64,000 nucleotides of DNA, from contig NC_051095.1 of the NCBI RefSeq assembly GCF_901709675.1, positions 18,276,456 through 18,340,455 of the forward strand. The letters run 5' to 3'. Below are positions 1 to 12,014 of this stretch, in pieces. Under the pieces are notes generated by a model that saw nothing but the letters and a program-made list of their open reading frames with translations, was not told where the DNA came from and made no database searches. Position 1 is the stretch's first letter; every line of letters begins with the position of its first letter. The stretch is from Syngnathus acus. Taxonomy: Eukaryota > Chordata > Actinopteri > Syngnathiformes > Syngnathidae. The position numbers and the translations under genes were made by a program.

Positions 1-3000
1 TTTGGTCCTTTTCTGGGCCGAACCAGGATCTACACGCTCATACTGCACTGGTAAGTTCTTATTGACTTGTTTTAACCTGTTTAGATACGTTCTCGGCTAC
101 AGCTCATATTGCCAAAGAGACAAATAATTATAAAGCTAGTATGTACAAATAAAGGTTAGTAAATTATTAATGTTTCACTAAGAAATTAAAAACCGTGTCC
201 GCTCTTTTGATGTACGTGTTAGTTATTTTAATGCCCTATCATCAAAACACGCTCGTCAACAATTTTTTTCTACGTTTTTTTTTAATTGGAGTTGCTAGTA
301 AACTTTTCTCAAATAATTTTTGCCATAATTAGATCCTGCTCTCTCGGCCAGCTAGTAAATGACGTCATCATTGGATTATCTTTTTAAACACAGAGCGTGG
401 TTAAAACTTTTTTATTCTGTTTCATAAATGTTCCTTAAGGTAACCCTTTAACAGAGATTACATAGCTTGTTTTGGAAGTGGAACCCTCCCAAAAATATCT
501 TCAGAAGATTAGAAAAGGTTTATAGGGCTGCTGAAATAGGCTACAGCTTTGTCAAAAAGTGCAAATGCAGGATCAAAGGTCAGGAAGAAGATCCAAGTTT
601 AAGCGACCTCTGGGACAAACAAGGAAGTGGAAGGCCGTCTTCAGCCAATGATTCTGGAAACAATGCTGGAGTCAAGGAATGTTCAGAGAAGACGAGAGAA
701 TCGCAATTGATGACATAACTGAATTTCTTGGAATGACCCACTGCAAATATTGTTTTTAATACGTTACACTTAAAAATCCCTAAAACTTGACATGGTGGAA
801 AAAATGTAAGATATTTTTTAAATCAGCATCCAAAATAAGTTTAGGGACACATAAAACCTCTGATTAAAATTTGCTGTTGCAATTGTCTACAGCTACAATA
901 TTGCATATGTACGACCTTACTTTTAAATGGGATTGGTAGATTCGCCTACTTTAGAGCAAATATGTCCAGCAAGTAAGATTTTAAAGACTAATTAACTTTT
1001 AATTTCCTCACTTACAAAACAATGCATACCATATAGCCTGCAGTCATTCACGTCTGTTCTTGAGAGAGGAAAGCTAAACAAAGTCTAAATAAAGAATCTG
1101 ACCCCCCACCCCATGGGGTGCAGTTGCAGCTGCAGGTTCCAAATGGAGAAGAATCCAACCGGAAACACTCCAAAATGGTATGTACACTCACGCACGCATA
1201 TTATGTCACTTTGGGACAGTATTTATTTATTTATTTATTTTTTGCATTAGTCCTCACAGATGTAAAGTTTCCCCGCGCCGGACCTATTCCGGAGCCTGAC
1301 CTAAAGGATCTGTGCGCTTTCACTGATGTGCACGGCTTCTTGAAATTAGTTCTTACCTTTCAGGTAAAAAGAACATTAATTGTTTACAAATAAGTACTTT
1401 TTTACTGTTTGGGACTCTATTTGCTGCACAGATAAAGGATTTTTTATGCTTTGGTCCAGAGTGGTCTACCCGTGTGAAAGCTTTTCTAAATTTATTTAGT
1501 CTGGCCAATGCAACGGTAGGTGTGGTGCTGCCTAGACATATTTTGACATTCTTGTATTCAAGTAGTCAAAGAAAATGATGACTCTGTTTTCATAGATCAG
1601 CGTGCAGCTGCGATGCAAATTTCCTCAGCAGACAATTCAGCAAGAATTTAGGTTTGTGCCATTTATTGTCTCTGTTATACTCTATACTGTAAGTCTGTCA
1701 GAAATTCTCGGAAACTATGTGTTATTGTTTCGTATGATCAGTTGAGTCAAACAATATGTAAAAATTTATTCATTAAGTTCAACTCTATTGTTTTCATCAA
1801 TATTTGATCTTGCCATCTTCATTGCATTGCTTCGATTTGAAACTTCAGCAAAATTAATGCAAAAGCCAAGTGTCAGAAACCAACTAAATGTATTTTGCCT
1901 TTAAGCAACTGTTAGGACCAACTTGATAACATAATGCTGTTATTCTTACAGAGCGGGCTTCACAAGGAGACTTACATCTGCAGTGAAACCGTCGCTGATG
2001 TTGGATGTCACCTGTCGTTCCTTGTCAGTAACTGACGGTTCAGTTCTTGTCAAGAGGAATAAGCACAAATTTTGCCTTTCCGATCATGATAGTCCATTTT
2101 TTAGGTTCAGCAATAGATTTATTATTGTGCTTGTCGTCTGCAGTGGTGCGTAGCTCTACGAGGTCCTACTAATAATAGTTTTTTTTGCCTCTTTCTTGTA
2201 TCTTGTAATAATGGTAATAATTTGACAATAATGAAATAATCTTGTAATGACATGACAGAGTTTTTGATGAAGCTGTATTATTGAGTTTTTAATGCACTAC
2301 TAACTAACTAAACAATGCAAGAGGCTGAAAATATTATGCTCCCATGATCAAAAGTTATTTCAATGTTTGTTAAAGGTCTCCTTCCATCTCTTTGGCTTTA
2401 AAGCGCTGACAAGCCGGTGGAGAAAGGAAGGTGGTGTCCTGGAGGCCACCCTGTCTTGGGCAGCATGTTGCCTCTCAGCATCCCACCTGAGAGCATGGAC
2501 AGCGGCCTGTACGGCAAACTCAACATGCAGCTCGTGACCCTGCTTTCACCTTGTGTGCTGCACTACCCCAACCTGAAAACCCTTCTTACACACGTGGAAG
2601 TATCCTTTCCTGTGGAGTGAATGGGTGACTGTGCCTCTTTACTTGAGCCTGGGGTTCGGTGCCTTGCTCAGGGTACCTCGACTGCAGTCACCAAGCCGAC
2701 TAACAACACAACCCGCATCGTTTCTTAACTTGTGGTTAGGTGTTGGCTTACACCCCGACTAATGTTCCCATGACATTGCCCTTCGCCTTCTTCCGAAACC
2801 TCCCAGTTTATCTGGACTGCCGAGAATTGTCAGGTTAAAAGCAATTTTTACAAGGAACAGCATACACAGATGATGCGTCCTTTCCAGAACACGGCTGCAT
2901 CTTGAAGTGATGTTTTGAAACATGAGTGAATTGTTGAACATAATGTCAGAGCTAAACGGTGTTTGTATTTGCCAAAGCGTGGGTGCGATCACTAAACTGG

Positions 3001-5264
3001 CTTGGGTTGACTTGTTAAAGCCTTAATAGAATACATGGGAATCATTTAAATCCAAGTATGTACCGGTAATTAAAATTTAACAGAATAATAGTTTCCACAT
3101 TGGAAAGAATATACGTGCACTTCTCTCTATGTCACAACAGTGAAAGGCAGTTTATTATAAATTCTGCTTCTGTCTCATGCAAAAATCTGCAAAAAGATTA
3201 GGTTAATTCACTCTGCTTAGTATTTAGCAGGAGCAAAGTCGCAAGAAAACATGGGCGACTCTCTTTGGATTGGCTTGTTTTTCCCCTTTGCTGAACAAAA
3301 GATTTGTTCCAAGTTATTTTAACAAGCACAGGGTGCCTGTTTTGGTGCATAAAATTACTTCCAGGTTTGAGAAAGACTCCAGCTTGTGTTTAACTTTAAA
3401 CTCGCTTTCTCTGAGTTATCCTGCATACTTGCCTCTGATTGAGGTATATCAACTAAAAATTGGGTCACATGAAATTATATGAATCATTATTTCTCGAAAT
3501 GCTACGTACATTTATGAAGTTGGTTTTAGCATGTGTTCACATCTGGTTACGCTCACACAATGCGGTTAGAAAAAAAAGAGTTGTTTGTTTTGCTTTTGCC
3601 CTAAGCTTAAATCAAACTGCTCAAATGCCACAAGCTTGCGCTTGAGCTTTTATGACTACGTTTTAGATATTTGATATAATAGATATAAGATATTTGACTA
3701 TACATTTTGCCTATTTTGTAAAATTACCTGTCATGTCAGCTAGTCACATGACTTGGGAATATTAACGGTCAGGTCCAATACTCATTCTTAACTTCGCTGA
3801 ATGATATAGTACATGGCACAGTTGCATGCATTTGCAATACACCTTATTAAGCATTTTTCTAATGTTGATGATTGATCGTTGTGGTATTAAGAGGTGGATT
3901 ATGCCAAGCAAGTCTCTACCAAAGGCTCAGGTACCAATTGTACCACCCCACCTCCACTGAAAGGTTACGTATATCTTGTCAAATGTATTCATTTCAATGG
4001 CAATCTGTCTTGCAATTTGAAAAATTAGTTTTCTGCAGCCTTCATCGGTTATTTAAAAGAAATCCCAATTTTTTCTGATGCATCCTATACGTACATTCCC
4101 CATAAAATAAATTGAACGTTGTGTCCATTGTGTAAATTTGAAATTGAACAGAATTGTCAGTCAATTTTACAACCGTGCCACTTTTAGTTGGAGTAGTTTT
4201 CATTCAATATTCATAAATTTCAGTGACACTGATAGTAACATGATATCTTGGCCTGATTCGAATGCACTTGTGGTTCATCTTTTTCTTGTAAAAAACACTG
4301 CAGGAGAGATACTTTAACACACTCCACAAAATAAACCTAATGCTCTAGCAGCAAATGTTCTGTGGACTTAAAGTGTGTGAACTAAGCCTCTGCTTCGGTC
4401 TTCCTCTACAGATCCTTCTGACAGCAGCATTGTGTACACTTTGGGGCACGAAACGTGCCAGGAGCCTGAGAAAAGGTTGCATCTGCTCCCCGTCCAACAG
4501 AAACTCTTGATGTTCCTCTTCCTGCAGCACACTGACCAGTTTGCTTCGCAGCTCTCAGATGTCATGGGTGAGAGATTGATGGAGAAAACCCAGGATTTTT
4601 AGTCACTCGTCTGCTGGGGAGAACTTGAGTTTGAGGATAAGTTGTCATTTTAGTCACTGATGCTTTAATTGAGCGCCACTTGGAGGACATTCTGAACAAC
4701 AACAGGCAGGCGGTCACAGGAGTGCTGCACACGGAGTTAAGTAACATACTGAAGGCTCAAGATTGCAGACAGAAGGCAAGTAAAGGCTTCGACACGCACG
4801 CACGCAAGCACACACACACACCTGTCCGAGTGTGAGTAGTAAAAGTGTTATGGTGTGTGGAAAGGAGCAAGAGAAACTGCTTGCAGCAGCTGAGGTCATT
4901 CTCAGCGCATCTGTCAGTATTGTGAGCTGGAGCACCAACCTGACCTTCAGAAAAGCCTGCCTGAGTTGCATGCAGGTGACATTTTATTGCCCCGCATCCA
5001 TTTCGATTTTCCCGAGGGCTACAGTCCATTCACTTACTGTATGTGTAGGTGATCAATACTCATGAACTTGCGGGCTCTCTCCACGAAGCCTTACTGAGAG
5101 TGATATCATGGAGATGTGTCCCCAGCAAAGGGTGCTACTCTGTTCAGGTACCTGGGATGCTTGTTCAGTTTGTATCGACTTTCATGTGATGAACTATTTG
5201 CTAATTTTCGTGTCTGTTTACCTGACAGGTTGAAGAATGTCTCGAAAGTGTCCATGAAACTTGA
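1..5264 (+). CDS. top6bl: TOPOVIBL-like protein (topoisomerase VI subunit B-like), 3' part of gene
   Basis: Partial gene entering from the left edge; about 460 C-terminal residues are visible. Exons: 1-50, 1130-1177 (acceptor ambiguous), 1260-1363, 1432-1515, 1596-1651, 1952-2104, 2404-2599, 2740-2833, 3892-3963, 4412-4567, 4654-4775, 4865-4975, 5049-5147, 5229-5264 (TGA). Every junction is phase-consistent. Readable segments include DVKFPRAGPIPEPDLKDL, GRWCPGGHPVLGSMLPLS, FFRNLPVYLDCREL and STNLTFRKACLSCMQ. TOPOVIBL partners SPO11 in making meiotic double-strand breaks and has a GHKL/transducer architecture with a REC114-binding C-terminus. Identity rests on remembered family resemblance and on synteny: human C11orf80/TOP6BL lies on 11q13, as do pola2, dpf2 and zdhhc24. 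The exon at 3892-3963 is the least certain. The intron after 4775 has a GC donor. Alternative: an unrelated, poorly conserved meiotic or repair protein. Confidence 0.6.
467..765 (+). mobile_element. Degenerate mariner-like transposase fragment (N-terminal HTH)
   Basis: An open frame reads EEDPSLSDLWDKQGSGRPSS, resembling the linker between the two helix-turn-helix motifs of mariner transposases (F-x-x-G...L-x-D-x-P-R-S-G-R-P). After about position 680 the homology continues in another frame as REDERIAIDDITEFLGMTH, like the second HTH (R-x-L-T-I-D-D-I-A-E-x-L-G-I-S-H). One frameshift and several substitutions make it non-functional. It lies in an intron of the TOPOVIBL-like gene. No terminal repeats or catalytic D,D(34)D part were seen. 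Confidence 0.7.
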
Positions 5265-5510
5265 GCAGAAATTTAATCCTGTGTTTTTTTAAAGACGTTT
5301 GCTCATGGTTGAATTGTGTAGAAGCAATGGTTAAAATAACAGTTTATATACAGTCACACTATTGCTTTTTGCAAATATACTTGAAAAAGCCATGTAACTA
5401 TAGTGGACAGTATACTATTGACAACCAATAGTGAATTGTCCACATTCATTAAAGGTTACTGTAACCCGAACCCATTCATGTGTATGCACATAAAAGATCA
5501 ACTTGACCCA

Positions 5511-5516
5511 AATAAA
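5511..5516 (+). terminator. Poly(A) signal of TOPOVIBL-like gene
   Basis: AATAAA 247 bp after the TGA of the TOPOVIBL-like gene and about 1 kb before the pola2 start. It is the first canonical signal downstream. Confidence 0.5.
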
Positions 5517-5884
5517 CTCTTGACTGGCTCATGAACTTGAACGCTATCATTTTTCACCGGTAAGCTTATCTTATGAGTGCAGAGCTGTGTTATTGCTTTC
5601 AACAACTTCAAACGAAACCAAACTGCCATGGTTGGCAATCACTAATTTCCAACCAAGATACGTACATACGAATAATGTACCGTGAAGCTCATCAAGAGTG
5701 CTGTGGGTAGATAACCAACTTCATTGGATATTTGTACAAGATATGTGATTGATTAATTGAAAATATGTCTGTGTATAGTGATGGGAAGAACAATTATTAG
5801 ATACCAAAAGGTACAATAAATGTATCCACTTGTTACCAGAAGTCAGGCCTTCCAGCAAGTATCAATTGTCATCACCAAATGATT

Positions 5885-6031
5885 CCCGAGCGCGGCACCG
5901 CTGCCGCTCACTGCTCCCTTCTCCCCCAGGGGACGGATCAAAATCACACGGGGATGGATTAAATGCAGAGGACAAATTTCACCACACCCAGATATGTGTG
6001 TGTGACGATCATTGGGACTTTAACTTTAAAC
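5885..6031 (+). repeat. Dispersed teleost-type repeat
   Basis: A sequence of the form GAGCGCGGC...GCTGCCGCTCACTGCTCCC...CAGGGGACGGATCAAA...GATTAAATGCAGAGGACAAATTTC...CACACCCAG...GTGTGTGACGATCATTGGGACTTTAACTTTAA. I recognise this as a very common interspersed repeat in fish genomic sequence. Family name uncertain. Confidence 0.65.
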
Positions 6032-6550
6032 AGGCCCAGACTTCTCATGTATTAAATTGAGATGAGATTATAGTTTATTTCAGTATACTATTCAAAATTA
6101 ATATTTTTGTTTGGTGGTGGTCTGTCACTTTTTTAATATAAAATTGGTGTCTCGTAAATGGAGCATGCACAAGCAAAAGAGGTGGTAACTTGAAAATGAA
6201 TGTGTAATGTGCATTCCAAAACAGCAGAGGGCGGCTACGTGACCAATTTTCTGTTCATCCGCCGGGAATAAAAAAAGAAAAAAGAAAAACGGAAACGGAA
6301 GAAGCGTTCAGGCACATTTTCGCGGTAAAATGGAACGGGCGCTCTCCAGTGTTAAGTAAATCTCGTAATGGCAGCTGCCGTCGGAGTTAAAGCAATGTAG
6401 ACTTTTCCTACCTTGAAGTTTATTTCCAAAGCTTGGACCCGTGCTATGACGTGCGATTCACGCAATTGCTAGCCGCTAAAGCAATACTGGACATCGAATT
6501 GTGCTCTGCGTTCGGTGTTGTTTTCCTCGTAGATAAGTCATTCAAGAACA

Positions 6551-9500
6551 ATGTCACCGATAACATCAGAGGACTTGAAATCAGAACTCGAAATGTTCTG
6601 CATAACTTGTAATGATGACTCCGCCTTGGACAAAAGTAAGTAGCGATTTTAATATAATTCTTCTCCACTTTATTTTGTCTTTTTGCATTGACAATACCTT
6701 TCTCTGTGTTGTGTGTGGCTCTTGTGTCCCTAAGTGGTGGAGCAATGCATTTGCAATAGGATCCAGGCAGATGAGTGGGTTTTGGAGTGGGTTGCATACA
6801 GCACCACAAAAAATGGACTGTTGCTTTCTGTAGACACCTTGGACCAATTTGAATACGAAGTAAGAAACACTAAACCCATTTCATGTCTGACATTTTCCCC
6901 GCTCAAAGATGTTCATTGTTTTTGTAGGTGTTAAGCAAGAGGAATAAATCCAAGCAAAGCTTCAAAAGGGAAGAGCGAAACAGACCTAGAGACATTACCA
7001 CAATACAGGACATGTATCCTTTATTAAAGTAACCATGAAATGATTTCAGACTGACCTGTCAAACTGAAAGGCCATGTGTCACAGACCTTGACTTCTCCCT
7101 TCAGAATAAAAGCTGAAGAAGAGGAGGATAATCTCCTGGACTGCTACTCTACTCCTGCAAAGGTTAGTTGATACTTTAGTGTTTTGCTCTTCAAGTTGTT
7201 TATGTGATAGATACGTCCACTTTGTGTCTTAGCATACACGCCCTGAATTTGTGCACTTGTGTGCAGGGCTCTCAGAAACGGGTGCTAACCACTCCAGAAA
7301 ATCCTCACTCAAAGAGGAGCTCAGCCTTGTTGACCAGTCCCGGCGTACTGCTGTCTCCTGCCTGCTTTTCTCCCGGGTATTCTGCCATAAACGTTCACAT
7401 TCAAAAAGTACAAACTCTAAATTTGAGTCGACAGAAACTGATTTTTGTTGCCATCGTTTGTGCAGCGCCACTCCTTCTCAGAAATACAGCCAACGTGGAG
7501 GCAAAGGAGAAGTGATGGTCTCGTTCGGAGCTGTGCAGGGTACACGTTGGGCTGGCAGGAAGGCTTCTGGTGCTGAGGTACAACTGGAGCTGCTGGAAAG
7601 GGCTGAGGAAACCCTGCATTCCAGCTACAAGTACATGTTCCAGAGACTGCGTGACATTCGCAATGGTGAGGGAAGGGAAATGAAAGGAAGACCTAACAGG
7701 GTTAAATTTGTCAAACCCTACTGTCAATTTTATTTTTTGCATAATGTGCAAACCTTCAATAGATTTTCGATTTAAAAAAAAAAAAAAAAAAACATCAGCT
7801 TGAAACAGTAGTTGATGAGTTATTTAATATTTTTCTTACACTGGCTCTTGTACATTTGTAACCTTAGCAAATACATTCAATCCGCAATAGAGGCTGAATA
7901 TGTTTAAGTGCCACTTTACACACTGTTGCATCTTCTGTCTTATTCGACAACATTGTATTTGCATAAACCAATTGTTGTTTGTGTGTTTCTAAAGTATTGA
8001 CTGAGAAGATTGAAGAGCTGGGAGAACAGCTCCAGTCCCACTTCAACATTGAAGAGTTTTCTCCTGTCTCACTGCCAGAACAGGTGCAGCATACTAACAA
8101 GCATATCTATCGTGGAATTTTCATTTTGTGAATGTTACAGCCTGTTTATATTTGCTCTGTGTTTCTTTCTTCCTTATTCCATTCTTCTTATTACACCAAA
8201 GTACAGATAAGCGGTATGGAAAATGGATGGAACCACTATTTTAACGCTGATTATGTGGAGCCATCGTTTACATTCTTCAACTTAGATTGTCCCAATGCTT
8301 TCAGCCTCTCACTGATAATTATTCTCGGATATCTGTAGTCCTACATAAAAGCGGACTACTTTTGTTTTGATTCAAAATAGGACAAGCCTTCACAGTGCCC
8401 AAACATCGTTTTTTTTATTTTTTAATATTGAACTGCCCACTCTTGCATCACTAACCTGTACAAATGTAAATGTTGTGGTACATCATGGGTGGTACGCTCA
8501 TGTTGAGTTTATCCATTATGTAGGACTGCATGTCAGTTTTGGGCCAGGTGTGCTGCGACAGTAACGGCAAGTTGAACGCGCAGTCTGTGTTGTTGGAAGC
8601 GGGGCCAGAGCAAGGTGGTCAGCAAGTACATCTGGACCTGTCAGAGCTCCAGGAGTACTCCCTGTTTCCGGGCCAGGTGAGTTCAGTGAAAGCTCCTCTA
8701 AAGGGCTTATTTCATAGTTGAAGCACCTTGCCCACTTCGTGGCTGTGGTTACTGATGAACAAACTGTGGTGGTTTCTCCTTTACCTGTGCGCTGAGACTG
8801 TGTGCAACAGGCTATATGGGCCACCTAAAGTAACAGAGTGTGCCATGGAAGCTGGGCTGAAGACTCAGCCAGCATCCGACCGAGAGCTCTCACACCAATA
8901 ATTCTGATCTGCTCAGTGGAAACACGCGCTCCTACCCTTTTCAAAACATTTTCCATTCTCTCCAGGTGGTGGCGATGGAAGGAATGAATACCACAGGAGG
9001 GAAATTGGTGGTTTCTAAACTCTATGAGGTCAGATTTAAAAGACATCATCCAGGTCATTGTTTTGGAACCAGATCTTGTCTCCAGTAATTTGTTTGGATC
9101 ATGCTGATGTTTTTTTGCAGGGAATTCCACTTCCCTTCTACTCATCAGCTGGTAAAATGGAGTCAGATGAAGGTAGGGAAGGATGCCTTATCTATCAGTT
9201 GCTCTGCTGTTTACATAATGAATCTCGGCCACTTGTTTCACCTTAGGCAGGAATCAAAATCGAAATGTTTGTAATTTTCTGTCGTAATCTCGTGCAATTC
9301 CCAGAGCCGGTCAATGTGCTTGTCGCTTGTGGACCTTACACCCCTTCTGACAGCCTCAACTTTGAACCTCTTCTGGACCTGATCCACGTCATTGGGCGGG
9401 ATCGTCCTGATGTCTGCATACTGGTAAATTCTCTTTCAACCGAGCGATAGCACTTGCATGTCTGCAAAATTCTGACTGTCCATTTATAACATGAGTGACC

Positions 9501-10005
9501 ATTATATCCGTATTTTATTCTGCAGCTGGGTCCTTTTGTTGACTCCAAACACGAACACATTGAGGTACGCTCACCGCTAGAGGTCATTCTGCATCATCAA
9601 AACTACAAAACCAAAATGTGTCTGCTTACATCAGTCACATCAAATTCTCTATTTCTTCAAGCAGAAATCCCAGGTGACTGAGCCTTTTGAAGCCATTTTC
9701 TCGAGATGCATCGAAAGCATTGTGGAAGGCACAAAATCGTATGTTTCACTATCCTTTTCCGCGCAACATAGGAAACTTTTGAAACAAAGTCCATTTGGCT
9801 TAAAATAGCTTGTTGAAGTGCAGTTGATAGCACATTTACTTCATAGATGACAGCTGTACTCGAGCCCTCCTGTGTTGGAGTTTGCATTTGAATCCGTCTG
9901 TTTTTGTGAGTTGTCTCCAGGTTATGGAAGGCCTCAGATGAGTCTCAGAAAGTCCTTAATATAAATCCCAATTAAATGAAATTAGAGGTCCTATGCAACA
10001 TACAC

Positions 10006-10036
<31 letters not shown>

Positions 10037-11331
10037 ACAAAGTGCCAAATGGTAGAATTCTAGCACTTATAAAGTAGGAGCCCTCACACAATCCTTTATT
10101 TGTCCCACGGTGACAAACACTTTAGAGCATCAAAGTACACAGTTTGAAGTGGATATGGCAAAATATTTAATCATATTCCTGATGATTGGCATTCAGTCTT
10201 TAAGATATTTCCCGATGCTTGTTTTCCTTTGGCAGTGTCGGTTGTCGCCTGGTGTTTGTTCCTTCCCAGAGAGACGTCCATCATCATTACATCTACCCGC
10301 AGCCTCCCTTCACCCTGCCCAACCTCAGCAAGAACCCAGTCAGATACTTTTTTTTTTTTTTTTTTAAAAGTAATTTCTGGCTAGACAAACCTAAAAACAT
10401 TTTTCATCCCTGCAGCGTGTGACCCTGGTTTCTGATCCTTGCACGTTGCTGATTGACGGTGTGACCTTTGGCTTGACCTCTACTGACATCCTGTTCCATT
10501 TGGGGGCAGAAGAGATCAGCTGGTGAGAAGGCAGTAGTGGACAAATAGCAGTAATTTTGGGCCACATTTGGACACTTTTACCACTGCTTTTAAAACATGG
10601 ATTGTTGGGTCATCTTGAGTACACCACACACACACACACACACACACACTAGAGACTATGGAGTCTCATGTTTTCAAAATACAAGGTGTTAAAAATCAGG
10701 AGACCAAGTATGCCACGATAACACTCATCCATCCTGCCTTTACAAGCTGAACACAATGAGAATTAAATTAAATTATTGGACTTTGTCTATTGTGTGCTAA
10801 TCTCCTATTTAGCCTTTTGTTCTCAATTTGTGCTGCAGTGGCGCTGGATCGGACAGATTTTCCCGGATTCTGAAGCACATACTGACCCAGAGAAGGTAGG
10901 CTGGGAAAAGGGAAAAAGTTTTCAAAAGCTCTATCGTCCTTATGTTACATCAGTGTTCAACCCCCCACCACCCTCTGCCCCTCAGTTACTACCCGCTGTA
11001 CCCACCTGTTGAGGATGTGAACATGGACTATGAAAAGTTTCAGAGCTTTGGTCAGCTGCCACTCACACCGGACGTTCTCGTCATTCCATCTGAGCTGCGC
11101 TACTTTGTTAAGGTACAGAATGACCATATCAGATCCCCGCCTTTCATCTATTAATGTGTATTCATCCAAACTCTGCAGGATGTCATTGGCTGTGTTTGTG
11201 TCAATCCCGGACGCCTGACCAAAGGCCATGTGGGCGGGACTTATGGAAGGCTGCTGATTCAGCGTGCCGCCTCAATAGTTGACGACAGAAGAGTCAGCTG
11301 CTGTTTGGCGGCTCAGGTGGTTAAAATTTGA
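6551..11331 (+). CDS. pola2: DNA polymerase alpha subunit B (p68/p70)
   Basis: Non-catalytic B subunit of DNA polymerase alpha-primase; tethers the complex at replication origins in the nucleus. Eighteen exons: 6551-6635, 6735-6859, 6928-7013, 7105-7162, 7267-7376, 7466-7665, 7995-8083, 8524-8676, 8966-9028, 9121-9172, 9305-9423, 9526-9564, 9665-9738, 10236-10338, 10416-10522, 10839-10895, 10986-11112, 11179-11331. They sum to 1800 nt (599 aa; human about 598). The N-terminal helical domain begins MSPITSEDLKSELEMF. A Ser/Pro-rich linker (about 120-165, TTPENPHSKRSS) is followed by the OB fold (GQVCCDSNGKLNAQSVLLEA) and the inactive calcineurin-like domain (VLVACGPYTPSD, RPDVCILLGPFVDSKHE, YPLYPPVEDVNMDYE, VCVNPGRLTKG). 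No frame defects. The first exon encodes the family's N-terminus, which fixes the start. Confidence 0.97.
8204..8230 (+). repeat. SINE/LINE tail fragment
   Basis: The string cagataagcggtatggaaaa followed by tggatgg is the typical 3' end of a fish retroposon that terminates in a GGATAAGCGGTA...ATGGATGG tail. Only the tail is recognisable in this pola2 intron. Confidence 0.4.
10004..10040 (+). repeat. Poly(C)-(CA)n simple repeat
   Basis: About 18 cytosines followed directly by nine CA units, in pola2 intron 13. Confidence 0.9.
10624..10649 (+). repeat. (CA)n microsatellite
   Basis: Perfect CA tract of about 13 units in pola2 intron 15. Confidence 0.9.
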
Positions 11332-11345
11332 CTGTAATAAGGACT

Positions 11346-11351
11346 AATAAA
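11346..11351 (+). terminator. Poly(A) signal of pola2
   Basis: AATAAA starts 14 nt after the TGA stop, implying a very short 3'UTR of about 35-40 nt that ends before the microsatellite cluster at 11392. Confidence 0.6.
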
Positions 11352-11391
11352 GCAAATGTACCCACCAGAGGCCAGTTTCAAACCAACCAGG

Positions 11392-11555
11392 TCTCTCTCT
11401 CTCTCGCTCTCTCGCTCTCTCGCTCTCTCGCTCTCTCGCTCTCTATCTATCTATCTATCTATCTATCTATATATATAGATATATCTCTATATAGAGATGT
11501 GTATATATATATATATCGCTCTCTCTCTCTCTTATATATATCTCTCTCTCTTATA

Positions 11556-11602
<47 letters not shown>

Positions 11603-11622
11603 CACATACACACACACACACA
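11392..11622 (+). repeat. Compound microsatellite cluster (CT/CTCG, CTAT, TA, CA)
   Basis: Successive tracts: (TCTC/CTCG)n at about 11392-11443, (CTAT)n at 11443-11468, interrupted TA and TCTC tracts, (TA)n at 11569-11599, then (CA)n to 11622. It occupies the short convergent spacer between pola2 and kiz. Reading frames through it are repeat artefacts. Confidence 0.92.
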
Positions 11623-11775
11623 GCTGGGCAGGGTTGTCTGATCATCTTTATACAGACTATGGTGTTTTTACCAGCCAGCAGCAATAAATCAAAATTGCTA
11701 CCTGTGTGAGTTTTTGTATGTGTAATGTTAATATAGGTTACATGTACAACATCGATAATTGACCAAACACTGGTG

Positions 11776-11781
11776 TTTATT
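11776..11781 (-). terminator. Poly(A) signal of kiz
   Basis: AATAAA on the minus strand, about 235 nt beyond the kiz stop codon. The convergent pola2 signal lies about 425 bp away, so the two 3'UTRs need not overlap. Confidence 0.5.
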
Positions 11782-12014
11782 TTAATATTTTGGTCTCAGT
11801 GGAAGGGGGGGGGGGTGAGCATACTACTACTACGACTAGTACATATTGCCCCTATAACATCAATTAAAACAAAACATAATTATACATGTATAATTTTACA
11901 AAAATGGACGATGCCACTTCCTTGCATAGCAACAAAAAAACGAGTATCACACACTTTTTAGGTAGGCACGCTCCTTGTAGGAAAAGGTACTACAGACAAA
12001 ATAAATAATAGCTA

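Larger units (their letters stand above)
5265..6550. other. Intergenic region between TOPOVIBL-like gene and pola2
   Basis: Contains the 3'UTR of the upstream gene, a dispersed repeat at about 5885-6031, and presumptive pola2 promoter DNA. The last 250 bp are more GC-rich (for example gcggctacgtgacc near 6230 and cgcggtaaaatggaacgggcg near 6320). No further coding sequence seen. Confidence 0.5.

Noticed and set aside
7251-7775. Continuous 174-codon frame over pola2 exons 5-6
   Set aside because: Mixes an out-of-frame reading of exon 5 with exon 6; spliced pola2 exons 7267-7376 and 7466-7665 explain it.
11328-11709. Open frames rich in Leu-Ser-Tyr-Ile repeats
   Set aside because: Translation of CT/TA/CA microsatellites between pola2 and kiz.
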